Source: an uncultured Bdellovibrionales bacterium
GTDB taxonomy: Bacteria; Bdellovibrionota; Bdellovibrionia; Bdellovibrionales; UBA1609
NCBI GenBank assembly: GCA_937936325.1
Contig: CALGWV010000013.1
Span: forward strand, 1 to 43,104
Direction: 5' to 3'
Length of the DNA stretch: 43,104 bases
Made by a program: the position numbers and the translations under genes. Below, one piece after another: positions 24,644-34,202 of this stretch (positions are counted from its first letter, which is position 1; every line of letters starts with the position of its first letter). A model generated the notes under the pieces. That model saw only the letters and a list, made by a program, of their open reading frames with translations. It made no database searches and was not told where the DNA came from.

Positions 24644-25354
24644 CTAAGTGAGGCAGATGAGTTTCGTGTTCGACTTAATTTTCTTCTTCGAGCTAGAGCT
24701 TGAGATACATAGACTGATTAAAGAGTGATTTTTTTTATAACTTATAAATTCATAAGTCTCATTGTGGAATGTCTGTGAAAAACTCTTTTGAAACATAAAT
24801 GAACTTAAATCTAAGTCTCTAAAATTAACAAGTCGCTGGTTGGAAGAGCATTTGTATAAAGCCTCTTTGAGAGTCCAAGTCTTAGCGATATAGTAATTGG
24901 GGTTTTGTGATTTGAAGATGCTCTTCTCTTCATTTTTATGTAGCCACTTTTTTCTGTGATTTGATTTCAGGTCTTTGAAACGATTTATTGACTCTAGATC
25001 AAGTCCTATTGGGCCAAGTTCACTGAGTGCGATGCAGATCTTTTCTTGGGTATGGGAGAGGCTAAAAAAAAATTTACTCTTCAAAAGAGGGTTTGTAAAA
25101 ATGGGCTGCCCATGTTGATCTCTTTTGATCATAATTTTATTGGGTTTAAACTGTGGGAGTTTGTGTTTGATAATGAGCTTTTTAAGTAATGTGCGAGCTG
25201 ACAAATACTCTTTTCTTCTTTTATGAGAAGACATTTTGTTAAGCTCATCTAATTCAAAAGAACACAAAGTCTTTTTGTCTTGAGGAAGTTGAGATAATAA
25301 GGCTGTATATATGAATATATTACTTTTAAGTTTTATCTTTGGGGTATTATTCAT
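24644..25354 (-). CDS. 4'-phosphopantetheinyl transferase (Sfp type)
   Basis: A 236-residue protein with the Sfp-family motifs: FFSLSHTQEKICIALSELG, then PIGLDLESINRF (Mg-binding Asp-x-Glu) and WTLKEALYKCSS (KEA motif). It transfers the phosphopantetheine arm of CoA to carrier proteins of fatty-acid, polyketide or peptide synthesis. The 236-residue length is usual for Sfp-type enzymes rather than the shorter AcpS. No carrier-protein gene lies nearby. Confidence 0.85.
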   Translation of the reverse strand: MNNTPKIKLKSNIFIYTALLSQLPQDKKTLCSFELDELNKMSSHKRRKEYLSARTLLKKLIIKHKLPQFKPNKIMIKRDQHGQPIFTNPLLKSKFFFSLSHTQEKICIALSELGPIGLDLESINRFKDLKSNHRKKWLHKNEEKSIFKSQNPNYYIAKTWTLKEALYKCSSNQRLVNFRDLDLSSFMFQKSFSQTFHNETYEFISYKKNHSLISLCISSSSSKKKIKSNTKLICLT

Positions 25355-25390
25355 AAATTTTACCTAAGTGACAAAATGTAAATTCTGTAT

Positions 25391-25423
25391 AAAAAAAGCC
25401 TCTTAATTTAATTAAGAGGCTTT
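25391..25423 (-). terminator. Rho-independent terminator of the OmpA-type gene
   Basis: AAAGCCTCTTAAT-TTA-ATTAAGAGGCTTT is a near-perfect 13-bp hairpin; on the minus strand it is followed by a T7 run. It lies 27 bases past the stop of the OmpA-like gene. Confidence 0.9.
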
Positions 25424-25449
25424 CCTGTTTATAATGTTAGACGTTGAGT

Positions 25450-26256
25450 TTATCTTGCGATTTTAAAAACAACTCTTCTATTGGCTTCTTGACCTTCTTT
25501 GGTTTCGTTTGAAGCCATAGGCATTTTAGATCCCATTCCTACAGTTTTAACTCCGTTCAATTTTTCAGCAGACATCTTTGCTGATTTTGCTAAATAAGCT
25601 TTAACGCTTTTAGCCCGGGCTGTACTTAAAGTCTCGTTTGCCGTCGCTGAACCTGTTGAGTCTGTGTGCCCTTCAATAGTTAACTCCTCAAAACCAGACT
25701 TATTTAAGTAAGCCCCAAGTTTATCAAGTAACTGATGGGCATCACCGTTCAAAGCTGCAGATCCAACAGCAAACTTAATAGCCTGAGAATAAAAAACTTC
25801 GCTCTTAGCTTTTGGGTCACCCACAATATCTTTTGTGGCATCGTTTAAAACTTTAGCTCCTTTAATCACACCAGAGAAAACCTTGTTCGCAGCGCCTTCA
25901 ACAAGCCCTGCCGTTCCTTTTGCAGCATCACCCACAAGGTTTGCCGTTCCGCTGGCAACATCACCAACAGCATTAACAGTCCCTTTAGCGGCATCACCCA
26001 CAAGATCAGCAGTTCCGCTTGCTACATCGCCAACAGCATTAACAGTTCCCTTGGCAGCATCTCCAACTAAACCGGCAGTGCCTTTAGCAGCATCGCCTAC
26101 AGCACCAACAGTTCCTTTGGCCACATCACCAATTAAGTTACCAGTTTTAGAAAGTGCATTTTGACCTACACCAGAAGAGCTGCAGCTTCTAAGAAAGTAA
26201 TAAGCAAAAACGACTATGAGAACCAAGAGCAGAAGACTCAATAATTTTTTTAACAT
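25450..26256 (-). CDS. OmpA-domain envelope protein with 11-residue repeats
   Basis: A 268-residue protein. One N-terminal membrane helix or uncleaved anchor (LLSLLLLVLIVVFAYYFL, about 5-22) is followed by about 100 residues of GDAAKGTVNAV/GDVASGTADLV repeats (11-residue period, alternating 22-residue units). The OmpA/Pal C-terminal domain follows, with the peptidoglycan-binding motif TIEGHTDSTGS and the ending NRRVVFKIAR. The repeats resemble LEA-like or amphipathic helical spacers, possibly spanning the periplasm so that the OmpA domain can bind peptidoglycan. The antisense frame across the repeats is a shadow. Confidence 0.85.
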   Translation of the reverse strand: MLKKLLSLLLLVLIVVFAYYFLRSCSSSGVGQNALSKTGNLIGDVAKGTVGAVGDAAKGTAGLVGDAAKGTVNAVGDVASGTADLVGDAAKGTVNAVGDVASGTANLVGDAAKGTAGLVEGAANKVFSGVIKGAKVLNDATKDIVGDPKAKSEVFYSQAIKFAVGSAALNGDAHQLLDKLGAYLNKSGFEELTIEGHTDSTGSATANETLSTARAKSVKAYLAKSAKMSAEKLNGVKTVGMGSKMPMASNETKEGQEANRRVVFKIAR

Positions 26257-26296
26257 GTTTCATCCTTTTGTTTGTTTCATGGGGTATTTAAAGGTA

Positions 26297-26310
26297 AAGC
26301 CTTAAGGCTT
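26297..26310. other. Palindrome AAGCCTTAAGGCTT upstream of two divergent genes
   Basis: Perfect 14-base palindrome in the 164-bp gap between the divergent OmpA-like and MscS-like genes; a possible operator. Low confidence. Confidence 0.25.
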
Positions 26311-26363
26311 GTCAACGCAGAGGCCATTAATCTGTTTCATGTGACCCTGAGTTATCGGCATAA

Positions 26364-26394
26364 TTTTGTCTTTTTTGGTCGAAAAGAGACAAAA
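26364..26394. other. Hairpin upstream of the MscS-like gene
   Basis: TTTTGTCTTTTT ... AAAAGAGACAAAA pairs over about 12 bp (one G-T) with a 7-base loop. No T-tail after it, so a 5' leader structure is possible, otherwise chance. Confidence 0.3.
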
Positions 26395-26420
26395 GTTAAG
26401 TTTTATGAAAGCATATGTGA

Positions 26421-27473
26421 ATGATTGATTTTATAGTGAGCTTTATCCTAGGTTGGATGCCTGCTGTCTGTGTTCTTTTTGCAAGTTTTGGAGTTTATTG
26501 GTTTATCCAAAATTTTATTTACAAAAATTCAACTCTGGACGTGTCTGGTAAGCGATGGAAAAGGCAGTTGTTGACGAGCTTCTTCTTTTTAGTATCTCTT
26601 ATTACGTTCGTATTGGTGATACCGGTCACTGAGACAATGAAGGGACAGCTTTTAAACCTGATGGGGATTGCTATCACAGCCACAATTGCATTGTCTTCGA
26701 CGACATTTGTGGGGAACACAATGGCTGGGCTTATGTTAAAAACCATAGATGGCATTAAGCCCGGGGATTTTTTAAATGTTGGTAAGCACTCAGGTCGAGT
26801 TTCGGAGCAAGGCTTGCTTCACACCGAGATTCAAACTGAAGAGCGCAACCTCACTACTTTGCCTAATTTATATCTTGTCACAACCCCGGTTACGATTGTA
26901 CGAGGGTCGGGGACCATGGTTTCGGCCCATGTTTCATTAGGTTATGATGTCCCGCGAAGCCAAGTGAATAAGTACTTAATAGAAGCTGGAGAATTGTCAG
27001 GCCTTACAGACCCTTTTGTGCTGGTTATTGAGTTAGGGGATTTTTCTGTGACTTATAGAGTTTCTGGATTTTTAGCTGATGTGAAATATCTTGTCACGCA
27101 TAGGTCAAAGCTTCGAGGACACATGTTAGATGTTTTGCATGAAAATAAAATTGAGATTGTATCCCCCAGTTTTATGAGCCAAAGGGTGTACGATCCAAGT
27201 GAAAATTTTATTCCCCGTAAGCAGTTTGTAGAAGAGGTCATAGATGAAAAACCCATAGAAGAACTCATCTTTGATAAAGCCGAAGTGGCTGGAAGCAAAG
27301 AGAGGCTGAAAGAGATTGTTTTAAAAATTGAAGAAAAACTCAAGTCTCTATATGAGCAGCAAAAAGCCCTCCCAGAAGATGTTCCTACTCTAAACAAAAT
27401 CAGTGTATTAGAAAAAAGAAAAGCCACCTTGATTGCAGGCTTGCAAGTAAAAGAAGATCAACACCAAGATTGA
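26421..27473 (+). CDS. MscS-type mechanosensitive channel-like protein
   Basis: A 350-residue protein with three hydrophobic helices (about 5-30, 50-70 and 80-105). The third, MGIAITATIALSSTTFVGN then TMAGLMLKTIDG, is the pore helix of MscS channels. The KPGDFLNVGKHSGRVSEQGL and RNLTTLPNLYLVTTPV stretches are the MscS beta domain. The C-terminus is a charged coiled-coil tail (KEIVLKIEEKLKSLYEQQK). It likely releases solutes at hypo-osmotic shock. A divergent OmpA-type gene lies upstream and another OmpA-type gene downstream. Confidence 0.88.
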   Translation: MIDFIVSFILGWMPAVCVLFASFGVYWFIQNFIYKNSTLDVSGKRWKRQLLTSFFFLVSLITFVLVIPVTETMKGQLLNLMGIAITATIALSSTTFVGNTMAGLMLKTIDGIKPGDFLNVGKHSGRVSEQGLLHTEIQTEERNLTTLPNLYLVTTPVTIVRGSGTMVSAHVSLGYDVPRSQVNKYLIEAGELSGLTDPFVLVIELGDFSVTYRVSGFLADVKYLVTHRSKLRGHMLDVLHENKIEIVSPSFMSQRVYDPSENFIPRKQFVEEVIDEKPIEELIFDKAEVAGSKERLKEIVLKIEEKLKSLYEQQKALPEDVPTLNKISVLEKRKATLIAGLQVKEDQHQD

Positions 27474-27634
27474 ATTTTGCGCCTATAGGTTAGGCGTAAA
27501 AAGCCTATCTACAAAGGATTTGGAAGTATTTTAGGAATACTCCCATTGTGCATCATGACAACAAGTTTTGTTTCCCTTAACATTTTAACTGTTCTTAATA
27601 CTTTCTATTGATAATTTTAATATTAGGGGGCGCG

Positions 27635-28180
27635 GTGTCTCGTTTTTTGGTTCCAATTCTTTTAGTTATATTTGCGGCTTGGTCTTACTATGCAACAGAT
27701 TGGTATGTCTGTTATGTCAAAAAAGAATGTGTGACGCCACAGCCTGTTGTTAGAGCAGCTCCAGTACAAGTTGAGCCGGATCCAGCACCCATAGTTGAGG
27801 AAGTTGAAAAGGCTGAGGTGCTGGAAGACGAATCTTTTGAGATAGTCGATCAAAAAATCTTATTTAAGACAGGGGCCACGTCACCTCAGGCTTCCATGAT
27901 CATCGTAAATTATGTGAAAGAACTTTCTGAAAAGTTTTTAAAAGCTTCCAGTGAGGGATCCGTTCTTGAAGTTTCGGGGCATACAGATAATGTCGGTGAT
28001 CCTATGTTCAACAAGGACTTGTCTCAAAAAAGAGCACAAGCTATTGCCGATTTGTTTATCTCTAATAAGGTTCCGAAGAATAAAATCAGAGCCATAGGTT
28101 ATGGACAAGAAAGGCCCTTAAACACGAACTCTACCCCTGATGAAAGACGTTTGAACCGAAGGGTAGAAATTAAATTTTAA
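27635..28180 (+). CDS. Membrane-anchored OmpA/MotB-type protein
   Basis: I take the GTG at 27635 (behind GGGGGCGCG) rather than the in-frame TTG at 27608; this gives 181 residues. One N-terminal helix (about 3-23) is followed by a Pro/Glu-rich linker and an OmpA domain with VLEVSGHTDNVGDPMFN and LSQKRAQAIADLF, ending with RRLNRRVEIKF. It is a likely inner-membrane anchored, peptidoglycan-contacting protein. Confidence 0.85.
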   Translation: MSRFLVPILLVIFAAWSYYATDWYVCYVKKECVTPQPVVRAAPVQVEPDPAPIVEEVEKAEVLEDESFEIVDQKILFKTGATSPQASMIIVNYVKELSEKFLKASSEGSVLEVSGHTDNVGDPMFNKDLSQKRAQAIADLFISNKVPKNKIRAIGYGQERPLNTNSTPDERRLNRRVEIKF

Positions 28181-28239
28181 TGTCTCATTTTACAATTTAC
28201 AGTATGAATTTTTAATAAAAAAGATATGGAGGTCTCTAA

Positions 28240-29475
28240 ATGTTAATTGATATTTTTTCGAGCTTTGGAAGCATAGCTACAGCTTTATTTTTCTTACTTT
28301 TTGCAGGGATTATGGGGTATATACTTCATTACTTGCTTTCCCGTAGAGGTCTGCACGCAAAGTTTGAGCTTTTAAGAAACCAGTTTTCAGGTTTTGACTC
28401 AAGACTCAATGGGGTAGATAAGAAAGTAAAATCTTTAGAGACTCAGTGGCCAAAATTTGAAGAAAGATTTCAGACTTTAGAGTCTCAGCAAGAAAATTTT
28501 GAAACAGCTCAAAATGAAGCTCATAAAAAAATAGATTTAGATTTTGGAGAGTTAAAAAAGAATCAAACCTTAAAGTTTACAAGCCTCACAACACAGCTCA
28601 CTGATGCCACTTCAGAATTAGCGGGTATGAAATCTAGTTTTACACCTTTTGAGACGGGCTTGAAGTCTCAGGCTCAAAATTTAGAGGCTCTAAAAACTAA
28701 AATGACGAGCTTAAACTCTGAAAGAGAGAAAAAAGAGGCCCAACTAGACGAAAAAATAAAATCAGCTGTAAAATCTGACGATATTAAAGACTTCATAAAA
28801 ATGAGCTCATTGGGTGAGTTTGCTAAAAAATCAGACATTCCTAGCTCTTTAACTCAAGCTGAGGTGAAGGGATTTATTGGAGAGACTGAGAAAAACTGGA
28901 TGTCTAAATTAACAGGCACAGAAAGTAAAATTAAAGATTGGTCTCCACAGATCAATCAAATGACATCTAAAGTTCAGTCCCTAGAGACTGAGAAATTAGA
29001 CAAGGTTCAATTTGAACAAGTAAAAAAACTAGAAACACAGTTGCAGTCTTTAACAGAAAACTTAAATCAGCTTAAAAAAGAAAACAAAGATCAAGATGAT
29101 GAAATTTCAGCATTAAAACTGGCCCTTAAAGAGAAGAACTCAAAACCAGTGGCAGCTCCAGCTCCAGTTAAAAAAGCAGCTCCCATTGCTATGGATTCTC
29201 GTGGAGTTCCCACTGAACCTATAGTCGACAAATTGTCTATTCGTAACATCAGGGTTCAAAGCCATGAAAAAGATGATTTGAAGCTGATTAAGGGCATTGG
29301 TCCATTTATTGAGGAAAAAGTGAATGCATTGGGAATCACGACTTTTAAGCAGGTGGCCGCTTTAACCCATGAAGATGTGGATTTAGTGACAGATGCCATT
29401 CAGTTTTTTCCTGGGCGTATTCTTAGAGACGACTGGATGTCTCAGGCTCAGCAACTCAAGAATCAAACACACTAA
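28240..29475 (+). CDS. Membrane-anchored coiled-coil protein with C-terminal helix-hairpin-helix domain
   Basis: A 411-residue protein with a good GGAGG ribosome site. One N-terminal helix (about 12-33) is followed by a very long coiled-coil (about 45-290, with KLDKVQFEQVKKLETQLQSL as an example), an Ala/Pro linker (AAPAPVKKAAPIA) and a helix-hairpin-helix-like C-terminus (LKLIKGIGPFIEEKVNALGI...FPGRILRDDW) of the kind seen in NuoE-fused and L21-like HhH domains. The coiled-coil resembles RmuC/DUF-type membrane proteins, but there is no nuclease domain. Function unknown; the HhH end may bind DNA. Confidence 0.65.
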   Translation: MLIDIFSSFGSIATALFFLLFAGIMGYILHYLLSRRGLHAKFELLRNQFSGFDSRLNGVDKKVKSLETQWPKFEERFQTLESQQENFETAQNEAHKKIDLDFGELKKNQTLKFTSLTTQLTDATSELAGMKSSFTPFETGLKSQAQNLEALKTKMTSLNSEREKKEAQLDEKIKSAVKSDDIKDFIKMSSLGEFAKKSDIPSSLTQAEVKGFIGETEKNWMSKLTGTESKIKDWSPQINQMTSKVQSLETEKLDKVQFEQVKKLETQLQSLTENLNQLKKENKDQDDEISALKLALKEKNSKPVAAPAPVKKAAPIAMDSRGVPTEPIVDKLSIRNIRVQSHEKDDLKLIKGIGPFIEEKVNALGITTFKQVAALTHEDVDLVTDAIQFFPGRILRDDWMSQAQQLKNQTH

Positions 29476-29512
29476 AACGTGACTTAGGGGCCAATTTACA
29501 TAAAATGTGAAT

Positions 29513-31921
29513 ATGACTCCTTTAATGAAACAATACTGGGATATTAAGTCCCAGCACCCTGATGAGCTCGTCTTATTTCGTATGGGCGACTTTTACGAAC
29601 TCTTTGCTGACGACGCAAAACATGCAGCTCCAATACTTGGTATCGCACTCACAGCCCGAAACAAAAAATCTGGAGATCACACACCAATGTGTGGGTTCCC
29701 CCATCATAGTTATGAAGCCTATGTTAATAAATTGGTTGAAGAAGGCCTACGCGTCGCTATTTGTGAGCAAATGGAAGACGCGAAGCTTGCAAAAGGTTTA
29801 GTTAAAAGAGCCGTCACCCGGAGATTTTCACCTTCTGTCCCTTTAAACACCGAAGCCCATGCCGAGCCTAATTTTATGGGAGCTTTTGATAAAACCGATT
29901 TAGTTATTTATGAAGCTTCAACACGTCGAGGGGAAATACACTTAAAAGCTCCTGATTTTTTGGCTCAGCTTAAGAAGTTCCAAGTAGTAGAACTTTTAGT
30001 CAAACCAGAGCAAGTTCGGGAACTCCCTTCTGATATTTTAGATCAGTGGCCCTTAACTATTATGAATGAAGAGGGCTCATTTAGTCCTTCGGAATTGATA
30101 AGGCAACATCTTAAAAATTTAGACTCAAAAACATTTGACCCTACATCTGTACAGTTTGAAAAAATACCCAAGGACGAATTTTTATTTATTTCAGACTCTA
30201 GCTTTGAGAGTTTAGAGATATTTGGTTCGTCTAAGTCAAAATCAAAATTTAGTTTTTTTTCATCGATAAACCGTACCCAAACTCCTGGTGGACACAGGTT
30301 GATACAAGACTGGGTGGCACGTCCTCTGAGTCGCGAGAAAGAGATTCTTTCAAGGCAAAGCTCAGTGACTCATTGGATAGAGAAATCAGATGAGCTTCCG
30401 TCATTAAGGCAAATACTATCTCGACTAGGAGATGTGCAAAGGCGTGTGGTCCGTTTTTCAAGTGATTATATTAAGCCTAAAGACTTTTACCGCTTAAAAG
30501 AAAGTGTGATGGCTCTTTTGGATTTAAAAGAATGTTTGGATCTATCAAATGTCGAATCTTTGCAATTGGAAGAGCTTAAAATATATTTAGAGTCTGCCCT
30601 TAATGATGAAAGTTTAATTAAAGAGGAAAGCTTTGTTCGACAAGCCTTTGATTCTGAATTTGATGAGCTCTCGAGTTTTTTGAGTCAGATTCAAGTTCAA
30701 ATTGAAGAGTTTCAAAAAGAACAAAGAGAGCTCACCTCTATTGGAAATCTAAAAGTAAAGCACAATAATATTTTTGGGTATTATATTGAAGTTAGTAAAA
30801 CTCAGAGTTCAAAGGTGCCAGAGATCTACCGGCGAAAACAGAGTCTTGTCAATGCAGAACGTTATACTCATCCTGATCTGGAATTGCTCGAAGAAAAAAT
30901 ACAAAGAGCCCAATTCCAAGTTACAGAAATCGAGTCTAAGATTTTTGACGACATTCATGGACGTATTCGACAGGACTCGGCACTTCTTTTGACCTGTGCA
31001 CAAAGGTCTAACTTCTTAGATGTTGTAAGTTCTTTAGCTTGGCTAGCCATAGAAAATAAATATTGTTTACCCGTGTTTTCAACAGATAGAACTTTAGATC
31101 TGAAGTTGTCCAGACATCCTGTTATCGAACAGGTTTTAAAATCGAACTATCAGCCCAATAGCATACAAATGAAAGCAGGGGACTGTCTTTTGATTACAGG
31201 GCCCAACATGGCTGGAAAATCAACTGTGATGAGGCAGGTGGCTTTAACAGTAATTTTGGCTCAAATGGGTTCTTATGTTCCTGCTACGCAAGCACTCTTG
31301 CCTATTTATACTTCTTTGTGGACTCGAATCGGGGCTCATGATGACTTATCAAGTGGTCAATCTACATTTATGGTGGAAATGATAGAGGCTGCTGAAATGT
31401 TGTCCCAGGGAACGGAGTCCTCTTTATTTGTTTTAGATGAAATAGGCAGAGGCACGAGCACCTATGATGGCCTAAGTTTAGCGAGGTCTATACTTGAATT
31501 TTTGTGTGTAAAAATTAAAGGCCATAGTTTGTTTTCGACTCATTATCATGAACTGACTGAGCTTAAATTAGAATCAGTGAAACAAGCTCATATGAGTGCA
31601 CAAATGAATGATGGTAAGCTCAAATTTACCTATCAGCTTTGCGAAGGCCCTAGTCAAAAATCATATGGTGTGGAGGTGGCGGCTTTAGCTGGTGTTCCAC
31701 GTGCTGTTGTTGAAAAAGCTAAGGTCTATCTCGATGAGTACGAAACACAAAAGCAGCCTACTTTAGATTTATTTAACTGGGCTCAAAGAAAGGAAGTTGT
31801 TTTCCAAGAAGAAACTTCAAAAGAGTCTATTTTGTGGAGCGAAATTCAAAACTTAAAGCTTGACGAGATCACACCGAGACAAGCCTTGGAAAGGCTCTTT
31901 CAATGGCAAAAAAGCACTTAA
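29513..31921 (+). CDS. mutS: DNA mismatch repair protein MutS
   Basis: I use the ATG at 29513 (802 aa) instead of the in-frame GTG two codons before. The mismatch-wedge motif FRMGDFYELF (about 22-31) opens the protein, then PMCGFPHHSYEAYV, the clamp/lever domains, the ATPase Walker A GPNMAGKSTVMRQ, VGAHDDL-like IGAHDDLSSGQSTFMVEM, Walker B LFVLDEIGRGTSTYDGLS and STHYHELTEL. The segment normally reading VTPGT is replaced by VTRRFSPSVP, an oddity in the connector region. It recognises base mismatches and starts repair. The gene overlaps glnD by 19 bp, so the two are probably co-transcribed. Confidence 0.97.
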   Translation: MTPLMKQYWDIKSQHPDELVLFRMGDFYELFADDAKHAAPILGIALTARNKKSGDHTPMCGFPHHSYEAYVNKLVEEGLRVAICEQMEDAKLAKGLVKRAVTRRFSPSVPLNTEAHAEPNFMGAFDKTDLVIYEASTRRGEIHLKAPDFLAQLKKFQVVELLVKPEQVRELPSDILDQWPLTIMNEEGSFSPSELIRQHLKNLDSKTFDPTSVQFEKIPKDEFLFISDSSFESLEIFGSSKSKSKFSFFSSINRTQTPGGHRLIQDWVARPLSREKEILSRQSSVTHWIEKSDELPSLRQILSRLGDVQRRVVRFSSDYIKPKDFYRLKESVMALLDLKECLDLSNVESLQLEELKIYLESALNDESLIKEESFVRQAFDSEFDELSSFLSQIQVQIEEFQKEQRELTSIGNLKVKHNNIFGYYIEVSKTQSSKVPEIYRRKQSLVNAERYTHPDLELLEEKIQRAQFQVTEIESKIFDDIHGRIRQDSALLLTCAQRSNFLDVVSSLAWLAIENKYCLPVFSTDRTLDLKLSRHPVIEQVLKSNYQPNSIQMKAGDCLLITGPNMAGKSTVMRQVALTVILAQMGSYVPATQALLPIYTSLWTRIGAHDDLSSGQSTFMVEMIEAAEMLSQGTESSLFVLDEIGRGTSTYDGLSLARSILEFLCVKIKGHSLFSTHYHELTELKLESVKQAHMSAQMNDGKLKFTYQLCEGPSQKSYGVEVAALAGVPRAVVEKAKVYLDEYETQKQPTLDLFNWAQRKEVVFQEETSKESILWSEIQNLKLDEITPRQALERLFQWQKST

Positions 31922-33999
31922 ATTTAGAAGAGCCTATTCTTGATGCTAAAGAGGCTGTTCTCGTTGGGGAGATTCAAGAGGCGCAAATTCGTTTTTCAAA
32001 ATTTTATAAAAATTTAATAAATGAATTAAACCCAAATTCGAGTTTTTATTTCTTAGGATCCTTAGGTACAAACTCATTATGCCCTTTGTCGGATATAGAT
32101 ATACTCTTTGTGGGAAGTGAAGTTGAGGCTGAGGCATGGTCTCTGAAGTTTAAAACTCTTCAACTCCCATTAAAAATAAGAGTTCCAGGAGATTTAAAGC
32201 ATTGGTCATTGGACACGGATATTTTTGGAATTTTATCTATTTTAAATGCTTCCCAAAATTCGAGGAGTGCAACTGCACTTTTAGTGGAACAAAAAAATAA
32301 GATTAGGGCTTTGGGTGCTTCGGAACTGGGAGAGTTTTACTCTCAGCTTTTGCTAGAACAAGAGCAGAGGCATAAAAGATACGGTTTAAGCTCAGGCTTA
32401 ATGCAACCTAATCTAAAATTCTCTAAAGGGGGCTTGAGAGACATCTCTCAAAGCCTGGGTCTTCTAGAATTTTACTTTTTTGATTCTATTCCAAAGAAAG
32501 ACCTCATTTTTAAACGCTTAGAGCAGATAAAGAAAAAGCTAAATCAGTACCGATTTATAGCTGCTCTATTTTATAATCAAGAAGTATTTAGTTTTGAAGT
32601 CCAACATGAAATAGCAACTCAAATTTTAAAAGTAAAAACTAAGGATTTTTCAAAGAGTTTGCAAATCCTGATGAGTGAAGCCTCCTTGCTCACTGAAGCC
32701 GTTTTTACTCAGGCCAGTGAGTGGTTTAAGGAAAACTCTAAAAAAACGCCTGAGTCACAGAGTGTGAAGCAATTTATTCAAGGCCCTCAAATTAGAACCT
32801 CAGTGGAATACACTTTGGGGCTCTCTCAGTGGAGTGATTCAGATTATTTATCTTTAAAAAAAGATTTTTTTTCACAATTAGAATTTGGTGTTCTGCCCGA
32901 GTACACAAGGTTTCTATTCGAATCCCAATCTATAGTGAAAATTATTCCTGAAATCAAACCACTTTTGGGATTAGTTCAACCTGATCATTATCACAAGTAT
33001 ACAGCGAGCCGGCATATTCTTAAAACCCTACAGGCCGTAAAAAAATTTAAAGCTGATCCCAGTTTGTTTTACTCATTAGAAAGCTTAATCAAACAAAGAG
33101 GTGATGAGCTTTGGTCTAGTTTATTTTTAACAGCACTGTTCCATGATTTAGGGAAGGGGCGAAAGACAGATCATTCTGTATTCGGGGCTCAAATTTTAAA
33201 AAAGTATCAGAGAGAAATTTCAGAAGAAAAATTTAAGAAGGTGAGCTCGTTAGTGAAACATCATCTTTGGTTGTCTCATTATAGTTTTAGAGCTCAGGTC
33301 GACCAGAGTGTTATCCTGCCAGAGGGGCTGGATAGAGAAAGTCTTACAGACTTGGCCCTCTTTACAGCTTTAGATATCTTTGGAACCCAGCCACAAGCAT
33401 GGAACCAGTGGAAAGCTCGTAGCATAGCTCATACTTATGAGGTTTTGACGTCACAGGATAGTCAGCTAGATAGCTACCCCATTCCAGACTCTGACTATGA
33501 AAAATTAGTGGAGCGGATTCAAACTGAAACCAAAGAGAAGCTCAAGGTTTATGAGCACAACTCAAGAGTGTGGTTGTGCTGGTATTTGCCATATGATGAA
33601 AAGTACATTTTAAAGAAACAAGTGGAAGCCCTTTATAGTCTGGGTTTTGATATTGATGAGGCCATAATACAGAGTTTATTTCGAAAAAACGAAGAGTCCT
33701 TTGTTTTGAACTGGTTTAAACTCTCAGAGAATGCAGATATAAAATCGGTAAAAAGCAGAATAAAGTTTTTAGATATAAATAGAGTGTCACCAGCTCCTCC
33801 TTCAGTATATAAATTTAAAAGTATAAAAAAGAAAAGCTATAACGGAGAAGAAGTTCTCGTCTATAGAGGGAAAAATCACAAAGGCATTTTGCTTGAGGCA
33901 ATAAATGATGTTTACAACAGAGGTTATAGCATCACTTGGGCCAAAGTGAACACCTGGGGTGAGCTTGTTGAAGATGTTTTTGGTATTAAAAAAAGCTAA
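31903..33999 (+). CDS. glnD: PII uridylyltransferase/uridylyl-removing enzyme GlnD-like
   Basis: A 698-residue protein. The nucleotidyltransferase domain has LGSLGTNSLCPLSDIDILFV (G-S...D-x-D). The uridylyl-removing HD domain has ALFHDLGKGRKTDHS. The C-terminus has one ACT-like stretch (GILLEAINDVYNRGYSITWA). E. coli GlnD is about 890 residues with two ACT domains, so this one is short. It controls nitrogen metabolism by modifying PII proteins. The start lies within the 3' end of mutS, a 19-bp overlap. Confidence 0.88.
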   Translation: MAKKHLNLEEPILDAKEAVLVGEIQEAQIRFSKFYKNLINELNPNSSFYFLGSLGTNSLCPLSDIDILFVGSEVEAEAWSLKFKTLQLPLKIRVPGDLKHWSLDTDIFGILSILNASQNSRSATALLVEQKNKIRALGASELGEFYSQLLLEQEQRHKRYGLSSGLMQPNLKFSKGGLRDISQSLGLLEFYFFDSIPKKDLIFKRLEQIKKKLNQYRFIAALFYNQEVFSFEVQHEIATQILKVKTKDFSKSLQILMSEASLLTEAVFTQASEWFKENSKKTPESQSVKQFIQGPQIRTSVEYTLGLSQWSDSDYLSLKKDFFSQLEFGVLPEYTRFLFESQSIVKIIPEIKPLLGLVQPDHYHKYTASRHILKTLQAVKKFKADPSLFYSLESLIKQRGDELWSSLFLTALFHDLGKGRKTDHSVFGAQILKKYQREISEEKFKKVSSLVKHHLWLSHYSFRAQVDQSVILPEGLDRESLTDLALFTALDIFGTQPQAWNQWKARSIAHTYEVLTSQDSQLDSYPIPDSDYEKLVERIQTETKEKLKVYEHNSRVWLCWYLPYDEKYILKKQVEALYSLGFDIDEAIIQSLFRKNEESFVLNWFKLSENADIKSVKSRIKFLDINRVSPAPPSVYKFKSIKKKSYNGEEVLVYRGKNHKGILLEAINDVYNRGYSITWAKVNTWGELVEDVFGIKKS

Positions 34000-34202
34000 A
34001 ATAGAATTTTTTATAGATTCTAATTGAGAGGTGTTAACGCTTAGTGTCTATGAACTTTCCTTCTTTTTAGGGTAAAAATGGACTATTTCACTGCTTTCAG
34101 TCTAGTTTCTTTCAAACAAATTGCATGAGCCTTGAGTTTTTAGGGACTTCTTGTCAGACTTTAATCTATGACCCATGGAATGGGTTTTGGAGGGAGGCAA
34201 GG

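Noticed and set aside
25835-26164. 109-codon plus-strand frame over the OmpA-type repeats
   Set aside because: It is the antisense shadow of the repetitive protein; its periodic Ala/Pro/Ser composition follows from the repeats.
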